Below, piece by piece: positions 47,175 through 59,815 of a stretch of 64,000 nt of DNA. Every line of letters begins with the position of its first letter. The stretch's first letter is position 1. Made by a program: the position numbers and the translations under genes. The DNA comes from Rotaria socialis (taxonomy: Eukaryota > Rotifera > Eurotatoria > Philodinida > Philodinidae). The stretch is from assembly GCA_905331475.1 (NCBI GenBank), contig CAJNYU010004529.1, forward strand, positions 89,617 to 153,616. The letters are read 5' to 3'. The notes beneath the pieces are model-generated. The model saw only the letters and a program-made list of their open reading frames with translations, was not told where the DNA came from and ran no database searches.

Positions 47175-47450
47175 ATGCAGACGAAGTCATTAATTATATT
47201 TAGTTGTTTCGCTATTATTGTTATGCTATAAGCATGTGAAGGCAAAATGTAGTCTCTGGATGATATGGCATTAACTGAAGCTAAAGCTCGGATGCTTCTA
47301 CAGGACGAGAATGATGATAATTTTGAAAAACGAATTAATAATCCAGATTGTGTTACATGTAAACTTAACATGATGCCGTGTTGCAAACCAAATGTATGTG
47401 TTAAGAAACGATTCCGACCAGACGAATGTTTGAATATCAAAGGAAAATAA
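47175..47450 (+). pseudogene. Secreted cysteine-rich (knottin-like) peptide precursor with two stops
   Basis: A start codon at 47175 opens a typical hydrophobic signal peptide of about 18 residues, but the frame then meets TAA at 47229-47231 and TAG at 47250-47252. In the same frame, from 47253, follow an acidic propeptide, a Lys-Arg site that would release the mature part, and a six-cysteine domain with spacing C-x2-C-x6-CC-x4-C-x9-C, an order used by inhibitor-cystine-knot peptides. The frame ends at 47450. Signal, pro-region and mature part being all in one frame makes the precursor reading convincing; the stops suggest a dead gene, unless readthrough or sequence error is involved. Function (defence peptide, toxin-like or hormone-like) cannot be told. 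Confidence 0.6.
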
Positions 47451-48610
47451 ATGATATAAATATCTATACGTATGTATTTTCTGTAATTTTTGTCTTTTGT
47501 TTCAACAATAAAAGTACATGATGACTATTGTGAGCAAAGAACTCAATAGATCTCGTTCTTTTTTGTGTGAAATATTATTATAGACGTAGACCGATGCAAA
47601 TATTAGTGATGCAATAAAAAGAAAACAAGCCATTATCGTATTATACATGGAATAGTACGATTGTATAAAACGTGTTGAAGTGGAGTAGAAAATTTTATAA
47701 AAACACAAGCCAAGTTTATTATTCCTCAATGTTCTTTTGTAGTGATAATCAGTTTGTTTTCTGCTGGAAGAATTATAACGGATGGCACATTATAAATGGG
47801 CATTTCGGTACTTCTTAAATCTGTTTCTCTATTTTTCTTTCTCTGGACTTGAAACTTCTCTCGCGAAAGATCCGCCATTCAATTCTCTAGAACACCTGTA
47901 CCACGAAATATTCGGTTGAAAAGAATCATGCTTCATAAGAATATTGAGTGAGATACCAGTCCACTCGATTTATTTTATCCTCACTGATTTCGACAGGTAG
48001 TTTATAGTACTTATGAAACGCAAAATTAATATTTATAGACACAATAGTGGTGAGATTTGGTATTTTTGATTATATGTGATAAAATCTAGTCGCTTTTCAA
48101 TAGTTTAATTTACGGTATGCCACATAATGGATTGCAATGAGGGATTTTATAATTTATTTAGGAAGTTTTGAAACTTTACCAGTAACACTGACTGAGTAAA
48201 TTATAAGAATAAATACAGTCTTTTGATGTGATCAATGATAATTAGTTTTCATTTAACTTGAATTTTCTTGATATCCGCTAGAACTAAAAGTTTAACTAAC
48301 TTTATATAGTCTCTATTATCGTATTATTTTAATCCGAATATTTTTATGTATTGATGAATGATCACATATCTGAATTTTTAAATTAGCCAATAGTTTGAAT
48401 AAATATTTTATTACTCATGCGAACGAATACTCCAATTATTTCGTAGACTCCCAAAGTTTGATTTATTTATTCGATCATCGAAAATTATCCTGTGAATGCT
48501 TCTCAATCAAAATATCTTTAGTTACTATAGAAGATTCCTTTGGTAAGAAGTTGTAAAACATTTTTGTTTATTCTAAATTAATTTAGCAGAACAGATATCA
48601 AATCAAAATT
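47451..48610. other. Intergenic, no gene seen
   Basis: AT-rich; a 75-codon minus-strand frame at 47502-47729 has hydrophobic character but no recognisable family. Confidence 0.45.
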
Positions 48611-50385
48611 TCATTCAAATTCGTCGAATTGTTGCTTAGAATAACCACCTCGTTTGTCTTGTTTGGGCTTCTTTTCATCTATAGTAGTAAGATCACGATG
48701 TGCAGGTGCCGGATGTCTATCTACATTGAGCTCACCTTCATTTGTATATTCATCAGAACGAATGGATTCTTCTCTGCTGGCACCACCATTTGTTTGACGT
48801 TTTTTTTGAGCTCCAGTTGAATTGCGAAATTTAAGAAAATACAAAATACCACCCACAAGAGCCAATAAAACTAACACAACGATTCCTACTATTATTAGGA
48901 TGCCACTCGATTTTTCTTCAAATAAAAATAAGAAAATAAACGGTAGATTTGAATTTTTATTAAACAAAAAGTAGCTTACTTTTGGGATTTGCTGTTGTGG
49001 AAATTCCGTTATTATGAGATTCATTGAACTGACTGTTTGCTACAATTATAAGAGCACATGCTTATTGCTTAAAATCAAAAGGAAACAATATAACATACAG
49101 TGGGTTGCACCCAATAGATAGCGACTTGTCACAGCTAGAAAAAAAGAACTTATGCTTGATGTTAAAATTTAAAAAAGAATTTACATACAAAGTAACTCGT
49201 TCGACTTAGTAGTTGCTACAGCTGAAACTATTCATAGTTGTAACTCACGAAAAAATGAAAACAGACATACGTGGAGCTCCCCCGAAAATATTTTCTGTGT
49301 ATTCAGCTAAACAAAAAGAAAACAGCAAATATTATTTTAAACAAAATAAATCTACATACTTTTTTCACATATAAATGGATACGGTCTACTACACAACTGA
49401 TCATCTAGACACACTACGTAAACACTAGTTCTACCCCGCCAAAAACCGGAACATGATTCCACTTCACTACCATCACCAATTAATTTTGTTGGTTCATCAT
49501 ATACATAAACGTAGCCCAAATTAGCTGTAGTCTTTTTACACCACAAATCAGATTTATCATTGAACGATGGTAAACTTTTATCAAGCCATTCGTACACACC
49601 GGCTAAAAAATCTCCGAATGATACATTTGCATAAAAACAAATTTTGAATTTCTGTAAACCAATTCGTCAATATGATTATTCGAGTTTTATGTTAGCATGG
49701 ATGTGGTAGCTAGCCAATAAATTTCTCTTTAATAACTGGCCGAAACTAGTACCATTCATAGGCTTCGACATCGTTTATCTATCCGAGAATGTAATCTTTT
49801 TCTATTTCGAGCTTCTATAGGTCGTCTGAAAGATGTGTCTTCTTTTCTTTTTAAATAATAAAATTATTGCTCACATCCGGAAACACTTGTTCCATGAGCA
49901 CTTGTCCATCCTTTGAGATACTGGTCGACTCCGGTGCCATCTTTCTTTCTACACGCATCGTATATAAGTGAAAACATATTCTTATTGCGAATACTAATCA
50001 AAGATGCGTTCATGTTTCGACATGTTGCTTCGGCATTTTGCCATGTCATGGACGTATGATAGTACGCGATGCATGCTGTTTCTTTAGACGAATTTCTTCA
50101 ATGTTAGAATTCGAAAATAAAATTCATTAATACTAACCAGCCATTGACCAATCAGTCGGACAAAAAGAACAGCGAGCACCTGTCCAAAAACGACGATTTT
50201 TCGAATCGCATTTACATTTATTATTCATACAGATCATGCCGGGCAGATTACACTTGTCAGTGCATGGATCATTATAGACTAAAGCTGTTAACAAATATAA
50301 ATTGTTTAAAAAAATCGATAGTTCGAGATTAATTTTTACCTAATGCTACTTGATAGAATAAACTCAAGTAGAAGAACTCATACAT
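48611..50385 (-). CDS. Single-pass membrane receptor with EGF-like and C-type lectin-like domains
   Basis: Exons on the minus strand: 50340-50385 (signal peptide, start MYEFFYLSLF), 50138-50284 (EGF-like, eight Cys), about 49866-50095 and 49360-49651 (two halves of a C-type lectin-like domain; WQNAEATC and PYPFICEK are its hallmarks), then 49271-49306, 49189-49221, 49099-49134 and 48980-49039 (Ser/Thr/Asn-rich stalk), and 48611-48915 (membrane helix GILIIVGIVVLVLLALVGGI, then a 75-residue charged tail). All stalk and tail exons are in phase 1. The third exon does not join cleanly: its lectin frame is off by one base from exon 2 and its end phase does not match exon 4. So the middle is either damaged or contains an exon boundary I missed. 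Likely a cell-surface recognition receptor. Confidence 0.72.
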
Positions 50386-51213
50386 ATTTTTACCAGAATA
50401 ATAATTAATAATAATAATAATAATAATATAATTGAAGTGCAAATAATAGTTGTATGTGTTAGATCAGTAAATGAGATAAGCGCGCTTATATAATTCTAAA
50501 ACTAAAACTATCTAAAATGATGCACACGTTCGAGTACTTTTTGACTTCGACAATTTTTTTGCAGTTTAGCTATATCTGATCGATATCGTGCCGGGATAAA
50601 CAAAATTTATATTATCGTAGAATCTATTGCTCGATATGATTTTCCAGAAACCATTATGAGTAAAACAATTTGAAAATTCGTTGTGAAAAAAATAGAAATC
50701 AAGCGAATGATAGATATTGTCTCTTTTATAATATTCAATAAAAAAAAGTTATTCTATTAGAGGATATCGTTGTTTTTTATAGTATTATTCGAACTATTAT
50801 TCATGTCTAGAGAGAAAAAACACGTCACGAAATGAATGAGTTCCATTAGTGTGTGCAAAGTACGATTTGAAGCGACTGATGAATTGTTTCGCACTGAATA
50901 AATATCAACTAATGACATACAAATTCATCTATAGTACAACAATTTAAATTTCTGGATTGCTAATTTTTGCACCTTGAAATAATCTTTGTCTATTTCCGTT
51001 GAGGAATCGTGTGTAATTTTGAACTCAAGCTATTTCTTTTACGCATTCATATTATATTTGCGTGCGTTTGGATCTTATTTTTATATTAAAATGACGCAAA
51101 AGATAGGCCATTAATAGCTACTATGCCGGAAGTTTATCCTGAATATTTGGCTGATGCAGGTGTCAATTTGCGCAGAAGAAAATATTTCCCCCTAATTCGC
51201 TCTACTCATTCTT
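50386..51213. promoter_or_regulatory. Divergent intergenic region between lectin receptor and GPCR
   Basis: About 830 bp between two start codons facing away from each other; contains an (aat)n run near 50405-50430. It should hold both promoters; no specific motif identified. Confidence 0.4.
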
Positions 51214-52269
51214 ATGAAAACTCAAACAATGGATGCATGGGCTGTAGAACTTCAACGATGGCCAATGCTGGCTGCATTTGCGTTCGGCGAGGCAAGCAAT
51301 ATATTAAGTGTTCTTGTACTTGCTCGACCTAGATTACGAAAGAATACATGCTCACTTTATTTACTTGGCGCGAGCATCAGTAATGCCATATGTATATTCG
51401 TTGGTTTACTCTATTTCATTATCGCTAGTGGATTTGGATTTTCATTTTTATCAGCAAGTCGAGGATTATGTAAATTTATACCGTTCATGTATTATTCAAC
51501 ATTATTTCTAGCGTCATGGTTTATTCTTCTTGCTTGCATTGACCGATATTGTTCGACACATTCAAAAGCTACCATACGTCGATTTAGTCATATAGATGCA
51601 GCAAAATGGTTTCTTATACTGCTACCATGTTTTTCATTGATTTCGCATATTCATATTTTCGTCTACATCGATTGGATACAAATTAGTCTATGCAGTTTTA
51701 CCTCGTTTAATTATATTTTGTTCTTCTATTTTTATTATGTCATCTTCTATGCATTGATGACACCTTTACTTTATATTATAGTTGCTGGTCTCACAATATT
51801 GAATGTCCGACGAATAAAGAAAGCGGTAGCTGTTGTCGTGAAGAGAAATCGGGGATTTATTAAAACACATCAACGACAAAAAACACTAAACGCACAACTT
51901 CTTCGAATGCTTATTGTACAGGTAGTGTGCAAAGAAAAACATTTAATCTAATTTCTCTGTTGAATGATATAGGTCTTGTCATTTGTTATCTTAACTATGC
52001 CACTTGCAGCATGGAATATTTACATAGGTTTTACTTATTATAGGCCGAAATCAGCTACCACAAGAAGTTTAGAAGCTCTTATATCTGTAAATTTTGGTTT
52101 TCTAAATTTTATCAATTCGGGCTCTGCGTGTGTCGTTTATGCTGCGACTTCTCATGTTTTTCGAGAAGAACTGATGGCGTTGCTTCGGTGTTGTTGGTTT
52201 AGAAAAACGATCGTACGTGAACATCAACATCATGTATTCTTTATAGCACCCCGTATTGCTCCTCTTTGA
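51214..52269 (+). CDS. Rhodopsin-like orphan GPCR, two exons, intact
   Basis: Exons 51214-51921 and 51973-52269 with a 51-bp GT-AG intron (phase 0), 334 residues. Seven hydrophobic segments are visible. Helix 3 ends in the class A signature as ACIDRYCST; helix 1 is followed by RPRLRKNTCSLYLLGASISN; helix 7 is FLNFINSGSACVVYAATSHVFREEL, where the usual NPxxY is not conserved. The C-tail is short and carries CC residues suitable for palmitoylation. N-terminus very short, no signal peptide. This matches the large lineage-specific families of FMRFamide-receptor-like GPCRs in bdelloids; ligand unknown. MKTQTMD at 51214 is the first in-frame ATG; 51229 is an alternative start. Confidence 0.85.
51922..51972 (+). 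other. 51-bp intron of the GPCR gene
   Basis: gtagtg donor, gatatag acceptor; in phase 0 between helix 5/loop and helix 6. Confidence 0.85.
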
Positions 52270-54329
52270 CAAAAACGAAGGCTGCTTCAAGCGAAACTTG
52301 AATAATGAACATGAACTTATTTTATGTTATCATTAATCGTAAATTTTGTTCTATACATGTGTAAATACATTAAATATAATCACTTGTGCATGGAGTTCGT
52401 AACGCATCTTAAAATAATTTGTTTTCTATTCAGAGTTTCTTGAAGGCAAACAATTTTAATCTACCGGTTGACACTCACAGTGAGTTTCTAGCCATGCAGT
52501 GAGGCAAAAATCGATGAGAAATCTCGTAAGACTTACGCATTGAATATTCTTTAATTATTAAGCTGCAGCTGTTGTTGAGTTTGAAATCATCTACGCTTCT
52601 AGAACCAGAATTATTTCTGAAGCTGTAAGCATACGAGAAGTGACGTACTATTTCATATAATTATTTACAAGCAACACATTCATGATATCGCTCTTTATTG
52701 TGTAGGCAAGTCTTGGTAATCCTTTGAATAAATAAATTATGATCTTAATAAAAAAGATGTCAATCACATTTGACAAGTATGCTTTAAATACTAATCTTAA
52801 TCTCTTTGAGTAATAAATCTGATGCATGTCAAATGCTGGCAGCATGATCTTTGGCGAAAACAAATAGTATCTAGTAAATTTATCATTACTTTTTCAAAAG
52901 CGAGAGTGTGACTCTCGGGAATCTCAATATATTTCTTTTTCATACTATATCTTTGAGTATATCATTCGTAATTTTGACTATATCAGATTGTTTACATCGG
53001 AAAATAAGATGATTGTATACTTCGATAGAAACCACGATATCCCGTGAGACACTCTATGATATAATACGTGCTTCCAGTTCAAAATTTCAGAATGCAGGAT
53101 CTAATAGATTTTTAACGGGATTTTATTGCTCTTATCAGCCGTTTTTATGAATGTCGAAAAATCAATCTCTTATGTTTCGCATATACAAATTTTGTTGTTA
53201 GTTTATTTTCAAGATTTTTATTTCGCAGCGATAATTTAATCTAACAGGTTTTTTTTATTGACACTATACTCATTCAACATGCAAACCAGAAATGAGATTA
53301 AAGTATTTCAATTTTCTTTTTTCTTCATATTCGCACACAAACGCACACGTAGAAAACATGAAACAACAAAATCAATAGTGCAATATAGAAACAAGAATAG
53401 ACAAACAAAAGAAAAGTTTGTACATTAAAGCAGAACAGCGACAAAAAGAAAAAAAGACGAAGAGATATAACGACGGTTGGCCACGTTTGACTCGAAGCAT
53501 CGGCCTGAAACAAAAAGAAAACAAAAAACGAGATATACTAAAGAGAATTATCATTATTTTTTTATTCTATATATATATTTCTTGCTCCAAATGTAACACT
53601 TACTGTGTGTATGCATTTTTAACGATTTACAAGAACTATCGCTTGAATCGTGCTCGTCTGTTTCTCAAAGGGATCATTTCTTTTATAGTGCCAACTTTCC
53701 ATTGTCCGATAATGATCATTAACATCATCATATCAAATAAATTTTACTATTTATTCATCATTTAGAAAATTATCTATCTTTGTACATTGATCGAAATACT
53801 ATATTGTTCGAAATATTTGGGACAAAAAGTAAAAAAAAAAGAACAAAAATTTCAAAACCATGCAATTGCATAGCATAGTGAGAATAGCTCAATTCATTAC
53901 GAGAATAACGTCAATATATATATATAAAAAAACATAACTTAATATATGTATATATATATAAACAATGATATGTATTCCAAGGGCGAAAAAAAAGTAAAAA
54001 TAACAGACTATTTGACTTTGCCATTAAGAAACAACAAAATGACGATGAATGAAAAAAAAAATAAACATATTTGACTGTAAATTATATCATGACTAGAGAA
54101 TATATCTTCGCAAAATTATTGCACTTAATTCAAATATAGCAGACATGAGGGGAGGATGAGAAAAGAAAAAACAGACACACGCACACATAACGTAGAGAAA
54201 AAAATAAAATTTCAAAAATTAACACAAATTGAAAAAAACGTAAAAAAATCTAATTGAACAGCTTACCAGATCGCATAATTGGTTCTTTCAGAAATATCAA
54301 AAAGCGGGATTTTGAATTTGTTATGTTTT
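52270..54329. other. Intergenic, simple-sequence rich
   Basis: Contains long A-rich runs, (ta)n stretches near 53915 and 53950, and chance frames of 60-115 codons with Lys- or Phe-rich composition. The 3' untranslated region of CPSF6 (minus strand) must lie in the last part. Confidence 0.5.
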
Positions 54330-56324
54330 TCAACGTCGTCGATGCTCCCGACTGTATTTTCCATCGTAATCCTCAGTACGTCGATATTCATTACGATCAC
54401 GTGGGCTACGTGAACGGTGACGATGTTTCTTACGAGATGATTCACGCGGTGATCCTGATCGACTTCGATGACGTATTCTAGATATTTTTAAAAAAAATTT
54501 CTTATGGGCAAATAACAAAAAAAAACGATTTATTTATTCTACCTTTGTCCGTATGATTTATCTTCGATACCTTTAAGTGTATCTTGTAGAGAACTAATTA
54601 AAATCTTACATCGATCATCATTTGAAATTTTCGATTGTCTAATAAGTGATATGGCTGTTACTAACGTTTCAATAGCCGTACCAAAATCACCTGATTTATA
54701 AAAATAAAAGAAACAATGAGTTTAATTAATAGACAATTCTAAAACTGTATACGAACCGGAAGATGCATCTTGAACAGCTCGAGCAATCGCACTACTGGAT
54801 ACTGTTTTATTACGATCCATGATGTCTTGAAATTCTGCTTCGCTAATCGGAACCATACTTCCTGGATCAGGTCGACTATCAACACCACGATAGTATGGAT
54901 CAGGATGTGGTTGACCGGGATGTGGAACACCATGTGGAGGCTAGAATACAAAAAAATAGCATCAAGAAAATTTTCTAAAAAAGAAAACAAACGTACGCCT
55001 TGACCTGGTTGACTTGGGTAATAACCTGAGGGTGGATGTTGACCCTGCATAACATTCATTGAATTTGAAGATACTGGAATACCTACGAAAGAAAAAGAAC
55101 ATTATTGAATTGCTTGTTTCTTTTTTTTTTGTCGAGGAAATATACCTGGTGCTCCGGGTGCCATCGATTGGCGAATAAGCGGTGGTCCATTGTTGCCAGG
55201 TGGCCCACCAGGTCGTTGCATGACAAGTACAGATTGCTGTGGATGAACACCGGGTGGATGTGGACCTGGCATTCGACTAAGCAACATAGGACCGCCGGGT
55301 ATATGACCACGTGGGCCAAGTGCTATTGGCATTGGTTGCCGAGTCATACCAGGTGGTCCGCCAGGTAAAAGAACAGGTCCTTGGTGTGAAAAACGATAGG
55401 GTCCATCCATAGGACCACCACGAGGCATAGGCAATGGAAGACCGATGGGTGGACGCATCATCTGATGTACTACTAGAGATATATTTTAGATAATATTTAT
55501 ACCAATGCAAAAAAGACTAACTTTGTGGTGCACCCATTGGTGGCATTGATTCCATTGGTGAATCTTTACGGGTAACACCTTCAAGAAAACTTAATGATTG
55601 TTTATTACCAGGTAAAACTGTTGGATTTTGACCATGTAACTCTCGTTTAGGCATTTTCTCTGAAAGAATTCGAGCAGATGCATCTGAACCAACAGTAACC
55701 ATAGCAAATCTACATTTTAAAAAAATCATAAGAATTTATTTGAATCTAAAAGAAAAAAAATCCGCGTACCCTTTTGATTGGCCATTGACACGATTTTCAT
55801 TGAATTTGATTTCAAGTAAATCATTTACACCTAAATCATGAATGGCATCATATAAATCACCATCTGTTGTCCACTAAAATAAAATAGCAATACTTTTTCA
55901 ATTATTCAAAACTTAGTTAATGTCTATTCTATACCCAAGTTAATTGTCCTACATAGAGTGACACGCGTTTACTATTATAACTACTCGATGGTGTACTTCG
56001 ACCAGTTGTTGATCCATTTGATTGATCGAGTTTACCATGATGTTGATTGACTGTGTTTGTTATATCCGTAAAATCTGTAACCGATGATTGTGTTGTAATA
56101 ACATGATTATATAAATCTGCATCATCCCCTAAATGCTCATCATTAACCATATAATCATCGCCTGTTCCCTATTTCATCGAAAAAAAATTGAACCAGATTA
56201 TTGACAAAACAAAATTACATACTGTTTCAAGATCGTTTTCAACGACATCAGCATAAAGGTCAATTTCTGTATCACCACTTACACCAGTAGTATTACCAGA
56301 TATAACTACTTCTGTTTCACTCAT
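54330..56324 (-). CDS. CPSF6: Cleavage and polyadenylation specificity factor 6 (CFIm68)
   Basis: Nine exons on the minus strand: 56223-56324, 55935-56168, 55770-55873, 55522-55709, 55146-55472, 54997-55082, 54757-54940, 54543-54690, 54330-54477; all phases agree, 506 residues (human about 551). An acidic N-terminus (IDLYADVV) precedes one RRM ([10 protein letters not shown] across the exon 2/3 junction, then [25 protein letters not shown]). [18 protein letters not shown] is a family hallmark after the RRM. A long Pro/Gly/Met-rich middle follows, then [20 protein letters not shown] and a C-terminal Arg/Ser domain ([24 protein letters not shown]). Nuclear subunit of cleavage factor Im, which binds UGUA RNA with CPSF5 and sets poly(A) site choice. 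Seven small GT-AG introns are 48-66 bp; the one at 56169-56222 is 54 bp. Confidence 0.95.
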
Positions 56325-57305
56325 TGATTCTTTACTTTATTGTTATGAAAAAAAGAAGTAAAAATCTGTAAGTAATAAATAAACTTTATCAATGAATGAA
56401 AACAGTACGGGAAATTAACGAAGGTTGTTATCGGTTTTGTCTATTCTATTGTAATTTCTTTCTTCTAAACGCCATTCTATAGGGAGTGCACCTCTATAGT
56501 TGATTTTCAATTATGAAACAATCTATTTAAATCTCGTTTGATATTACTATTTTGGAATAAGAGAAAAATAAACAATCATAGAATTGTGTTGTTGAATATC
56601 GCACTGAAGTTGAATAGATGTCACTAGAGACTGATGAATTTAACCACTACAAAAATCAACTGTTGTAAAATGATGGGATTCCTTGATACATATCGAATAG
56701 GAAAAGAATTATTTGCTTAGTAAATGTCACAAACATTCATTAATATTCTTCTTTATAGAAACTGTAATCGTAAGCAAAGTAGATTTCTGGAAAGCTTATT
56801 ATAAAGAATTTCGCATGTCCAAGATACAATTTGTTTTTATAGGCTTCATCATTTTTGATTATTTCTGCAGAATAAATATCCGCATCTCACTGTCTATCAA
56901 ATTCCATAATAACTCTCAGAAAAATTACATAAGTTTTTGTTCAAAATGTTCTTAGATTACAAAAAATGGTGAGGATTTTTTTATAGGATTGCATAGAGAT
57001 TAAGTTGATGGTGTTGAAAGAACAAAATCTATTTCGAGTCAAGAATCTTTTCTACTAATTTTTCAACGAATTCTGATCTGATTTGAGAATCACGCTCTTC
57101 AGAACATTCGACCAGAGGCTACACCAAATATTGTATAAATTTTTAATAATCAAAGTATAATCTAAAAACGTATGTGATCGATTTATTTCGATTGTACATT
57201 TTTGGAAGATGGATTCATCGGAAAATTTTCATGCCTTGAGAACAGAAGAATATTTTTAGAACAGTCTGCTCTGGTATTGACTTGTTATCAAAGATAAAAA
57301 AATCA
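56325..57305. other. Intergenic upstream of CPSF6
   Basis: Holds the CPSF6 promoter by position; no motif recognised. One 80-codon frame at 56713-56955 without known domain. Confidence 0.4.
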
Positions 57306-57329
57306 ATCCCGACATTCCCATGTCATAAA

Positions 57330-57445
57330 CACCGCATGAAAATCGGCGGTTAACCGCGATTTTACCGGTCCGATTACCAGCTCCCATATCAATGTAATTT
57401 ACCACAGGAAGGAAAAATACCGCGGTTTACCGCAAAAAATGATAG
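57330..57445. repeat. CCGCGGTTAACCG-type word cluster
   Basis: Words cggcggttaaccgcg, ttaccggtccg, accgcggtttaccgc recur in both orientations within 115 bp; another palindromic short-word cluster in AT-rich sequence. Confidence 0.5.
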
Positions 57446-58330
57446 GGTATTCGCAACATGGGTTATTAGTTATCATCGTTCTCGTCGGTGAATGGTAGAG
57501 TTTGACAGTTAATTATAGATCTTTTTCATCATTTGTTATTTTATTTCAAATATTATCTTGAATATGATAATACAGATATAGAAACATCCATGAAAAATTA
57601 ACACTCCACTTTTCCCTGCTTCGGTTATATCAAAACAATTTTTCTTCACATTGTTGTCTATAAACTTAAACAATTGTGGGGGAAACCTGGTCGAACAGGA
57701 TACGCCTCTGACTCGGAACTAGAGCATATGATGGAGAGTTTGAATTTGCGCCAAATTTACTTTCTTAAAAAAAAATGGGTTTGTAGCAAAATGTCTATGT
57801 ACACGTATAAGGGGATGATTATGAGGGGAGAGAAAAAGTGAAGACACAGCGTAGATGAGGGGTTACAGCGTGAGGGTTAGGCATACACTGAAGTCGAACT
57901 ATCCGGGTTCGGTGCATGCCTAGTGAGGATGAGAGTTTTATTCTTTTCCCTATCGCCCGCTCCTCACTCCTCTGTTTCTCTCTCTATTCCCCCCTGTCTT
58001 CCCTCCTCCAACAAAGTACATGGTCTGAAAAACACATTATAGAAGCCTATTGATTTTAATCTTATCGTACAACCAATATGTTTAGATGCATCGTATATTA
58101 TCTCGGTGGAATATATGTGCACGTTGGAAGGTTGTGTTTCAATGTTTCGTTGAATGGCCACATAGAACATGCATTATATTCCGTGCTTAGCTCTACTATG
58201 CTTGCTCTCCTCTCTTTGTGCAAACTGTTAACTGTAAGCTACACTGTCCCGTTAGGACCAACATGGCCAGGCGGTTCTATTTCGCATTATGGAAAAAAAA
58301 ACAATTGTACTAATAAATTTTTATTAAAAT
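57446..58330. other. Intergenic, no gene seen
   Basis: Pyrimidine-rich stretch 57955-58015 (ctctctctattcccccctg). Chance frames near 57964-58353 without domains. Confidence 0.4.
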
Positions 58331-58334
58331 TAAT

Positions 58335-58579
58335 GTCAATCTCCTTCCTCTGATCTGATAATATCATCTTCTGAATCATTTTCATTCTTGATTTAAAAGA
58401 AAAACAAATTAGCAAAAGAGCAATTTAAGATTTTTTTGCTCGCCTACCGGGGTTTGTCCACTAAGTCAAGAAACGAGGGGAACAATATTTTTAAATGATT
58501 CATGATCAACATCGATTTGCATGTCATGATTATTAAACAATGATCGAAATCGTGAGTCTTTGAGAATAGTTAGGCATTC
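58335..58579 (-). pseudogene. NOL10 C-terminal fragment, copy B
   Basis: The minus strand carries the penultimate NOL10 exon (from 58579: ECLTILKDSRFRSLF, then DMQIDVDH) with a TGA at 58466-58468, and a diverged acidic last exon (about 58335-58395, NENDSEDDI). Homologous to plus-strand exons 62919-63071 and 63128-63223 but clearly diverged. Non-coding remnant. Confidence 0.75.
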
Positions 58580-59319
58580 CTATAAAAAAAATAATTCCAT
58601 GTTGTAGATAAAAAATTTGTTTACTAGAAAGGAGCGTTTATTATTCGTTTGTTACGTCTTATGATCGAAGGGGAACAGTTCGGCCATAACAGTCACGATA
58701 AATAAGAGAATAAACAAACGCAAAGAAAACTGACAGCAATGAATGAAATTAATATACGAAATTCTTTTTTTGAATTTCTGATTAAATGTGACGATGCTTA
58801 TAAAATATTAGTAATTTAGTCAGATTTGATTCCTATCTATTTCCTCAGATTTAGTAGAAAATATGCGAAAAATTTATTTTTTTTTATATGTAGGATTTAC
58901 TCAAAAGTTTTTCCAAAAATGATCAAGACTTTTTTATCAAAAGGCTCTGAAAGGAATTTATTTCAATTCTCTTTATGTAGACGCTTTGAGACGCGATGAG
59001 TTTACGAGTCTCTATTCGCAAGAGGCTCAGCTTAATATAAATTCAACTCAATTGAATCAAATGATAATTTAATTTTTCATGATGTTTATTGTTCTTGTTT
59101 TTTAACAGATTCGCCAAGTATTAGGGTTAGACTTGCATATATATTTATGTGCGTACACTTGCACGATAACTTTATTTAACAAGAAAACAAAATGTCCTCT
59201 ACTAAAATAGTAGCATGTTTATTTGGAGAAGAGAAACGATAACAGAAAACAGTCATATAGTTACTATGATGTAGGATAACATCTGACAGTGTCAGGTAAC
59301 GACATCATCGTAACAGACG

Positions 59320-59815
59320 GTTAACATCGATCTGCATATCAGGATTAGCGAATAATGATCGAAACCGAGGATCCTTAAGAATCGACAGGGTTCTCTATAA
59401 AAGAAAAAAGAACCAAAGCCGCATTGCAGATTATCAACAGATAAAATATTTACTTCAGTATCACCAACTTTTCGATTCGTTTTTTTGTTAGTAATAAAAT
59501 CACCTTCATCGTGCAGTAGTTTTTCAGCGAGTTCTTTATTAACCGTTGGTACAATCTATTAACGGCGGATATTAATTCAAACGAGTTTAATTTTAAATAT
59601 TTACCGGTAATGGTACACGACTTTTTTCTCGTTTAAGATCAATTTTTGCACGTAATTTTTGTTTTCGATATTCAGCAAATGCAAATGGTTCCGCAACACT
59701 TTTAGCCTTTGAAATAAAAATTGAATGAAAAAATAATGAATATCGATATAAATAATTTACTTGATTATAAAGTCGAATATCCATGAAATAACCATGCATA
59801 TAGGCTCGAAGAAGN
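59320..59815 (-). pseudogene. NOL10 internal fragment, copy A (near-identical inverted duplicate)
   Basis: On the minus strand it has counterparts of four plus-strand NOL10 exons: part of 62412-62539 (59761-59814), 62594-62695 (59605-59706), 62745-62846 (59454-59555) and the start of 62919-63071 (about 59320-59394). From the ambiguous base at 59815 to about 59490 it is almost identical to 62484-62810 including introns; after that similarity drops to ordinary paralogue level. No 5' exons and no natural start. Confidence 0.85.

Noticed and set aside
59593-59799. 68-codon minus-strand frame
   Set aside because: Same read-through of a NOL10 intron in the inverted duplicate copy, not a separate small protein.
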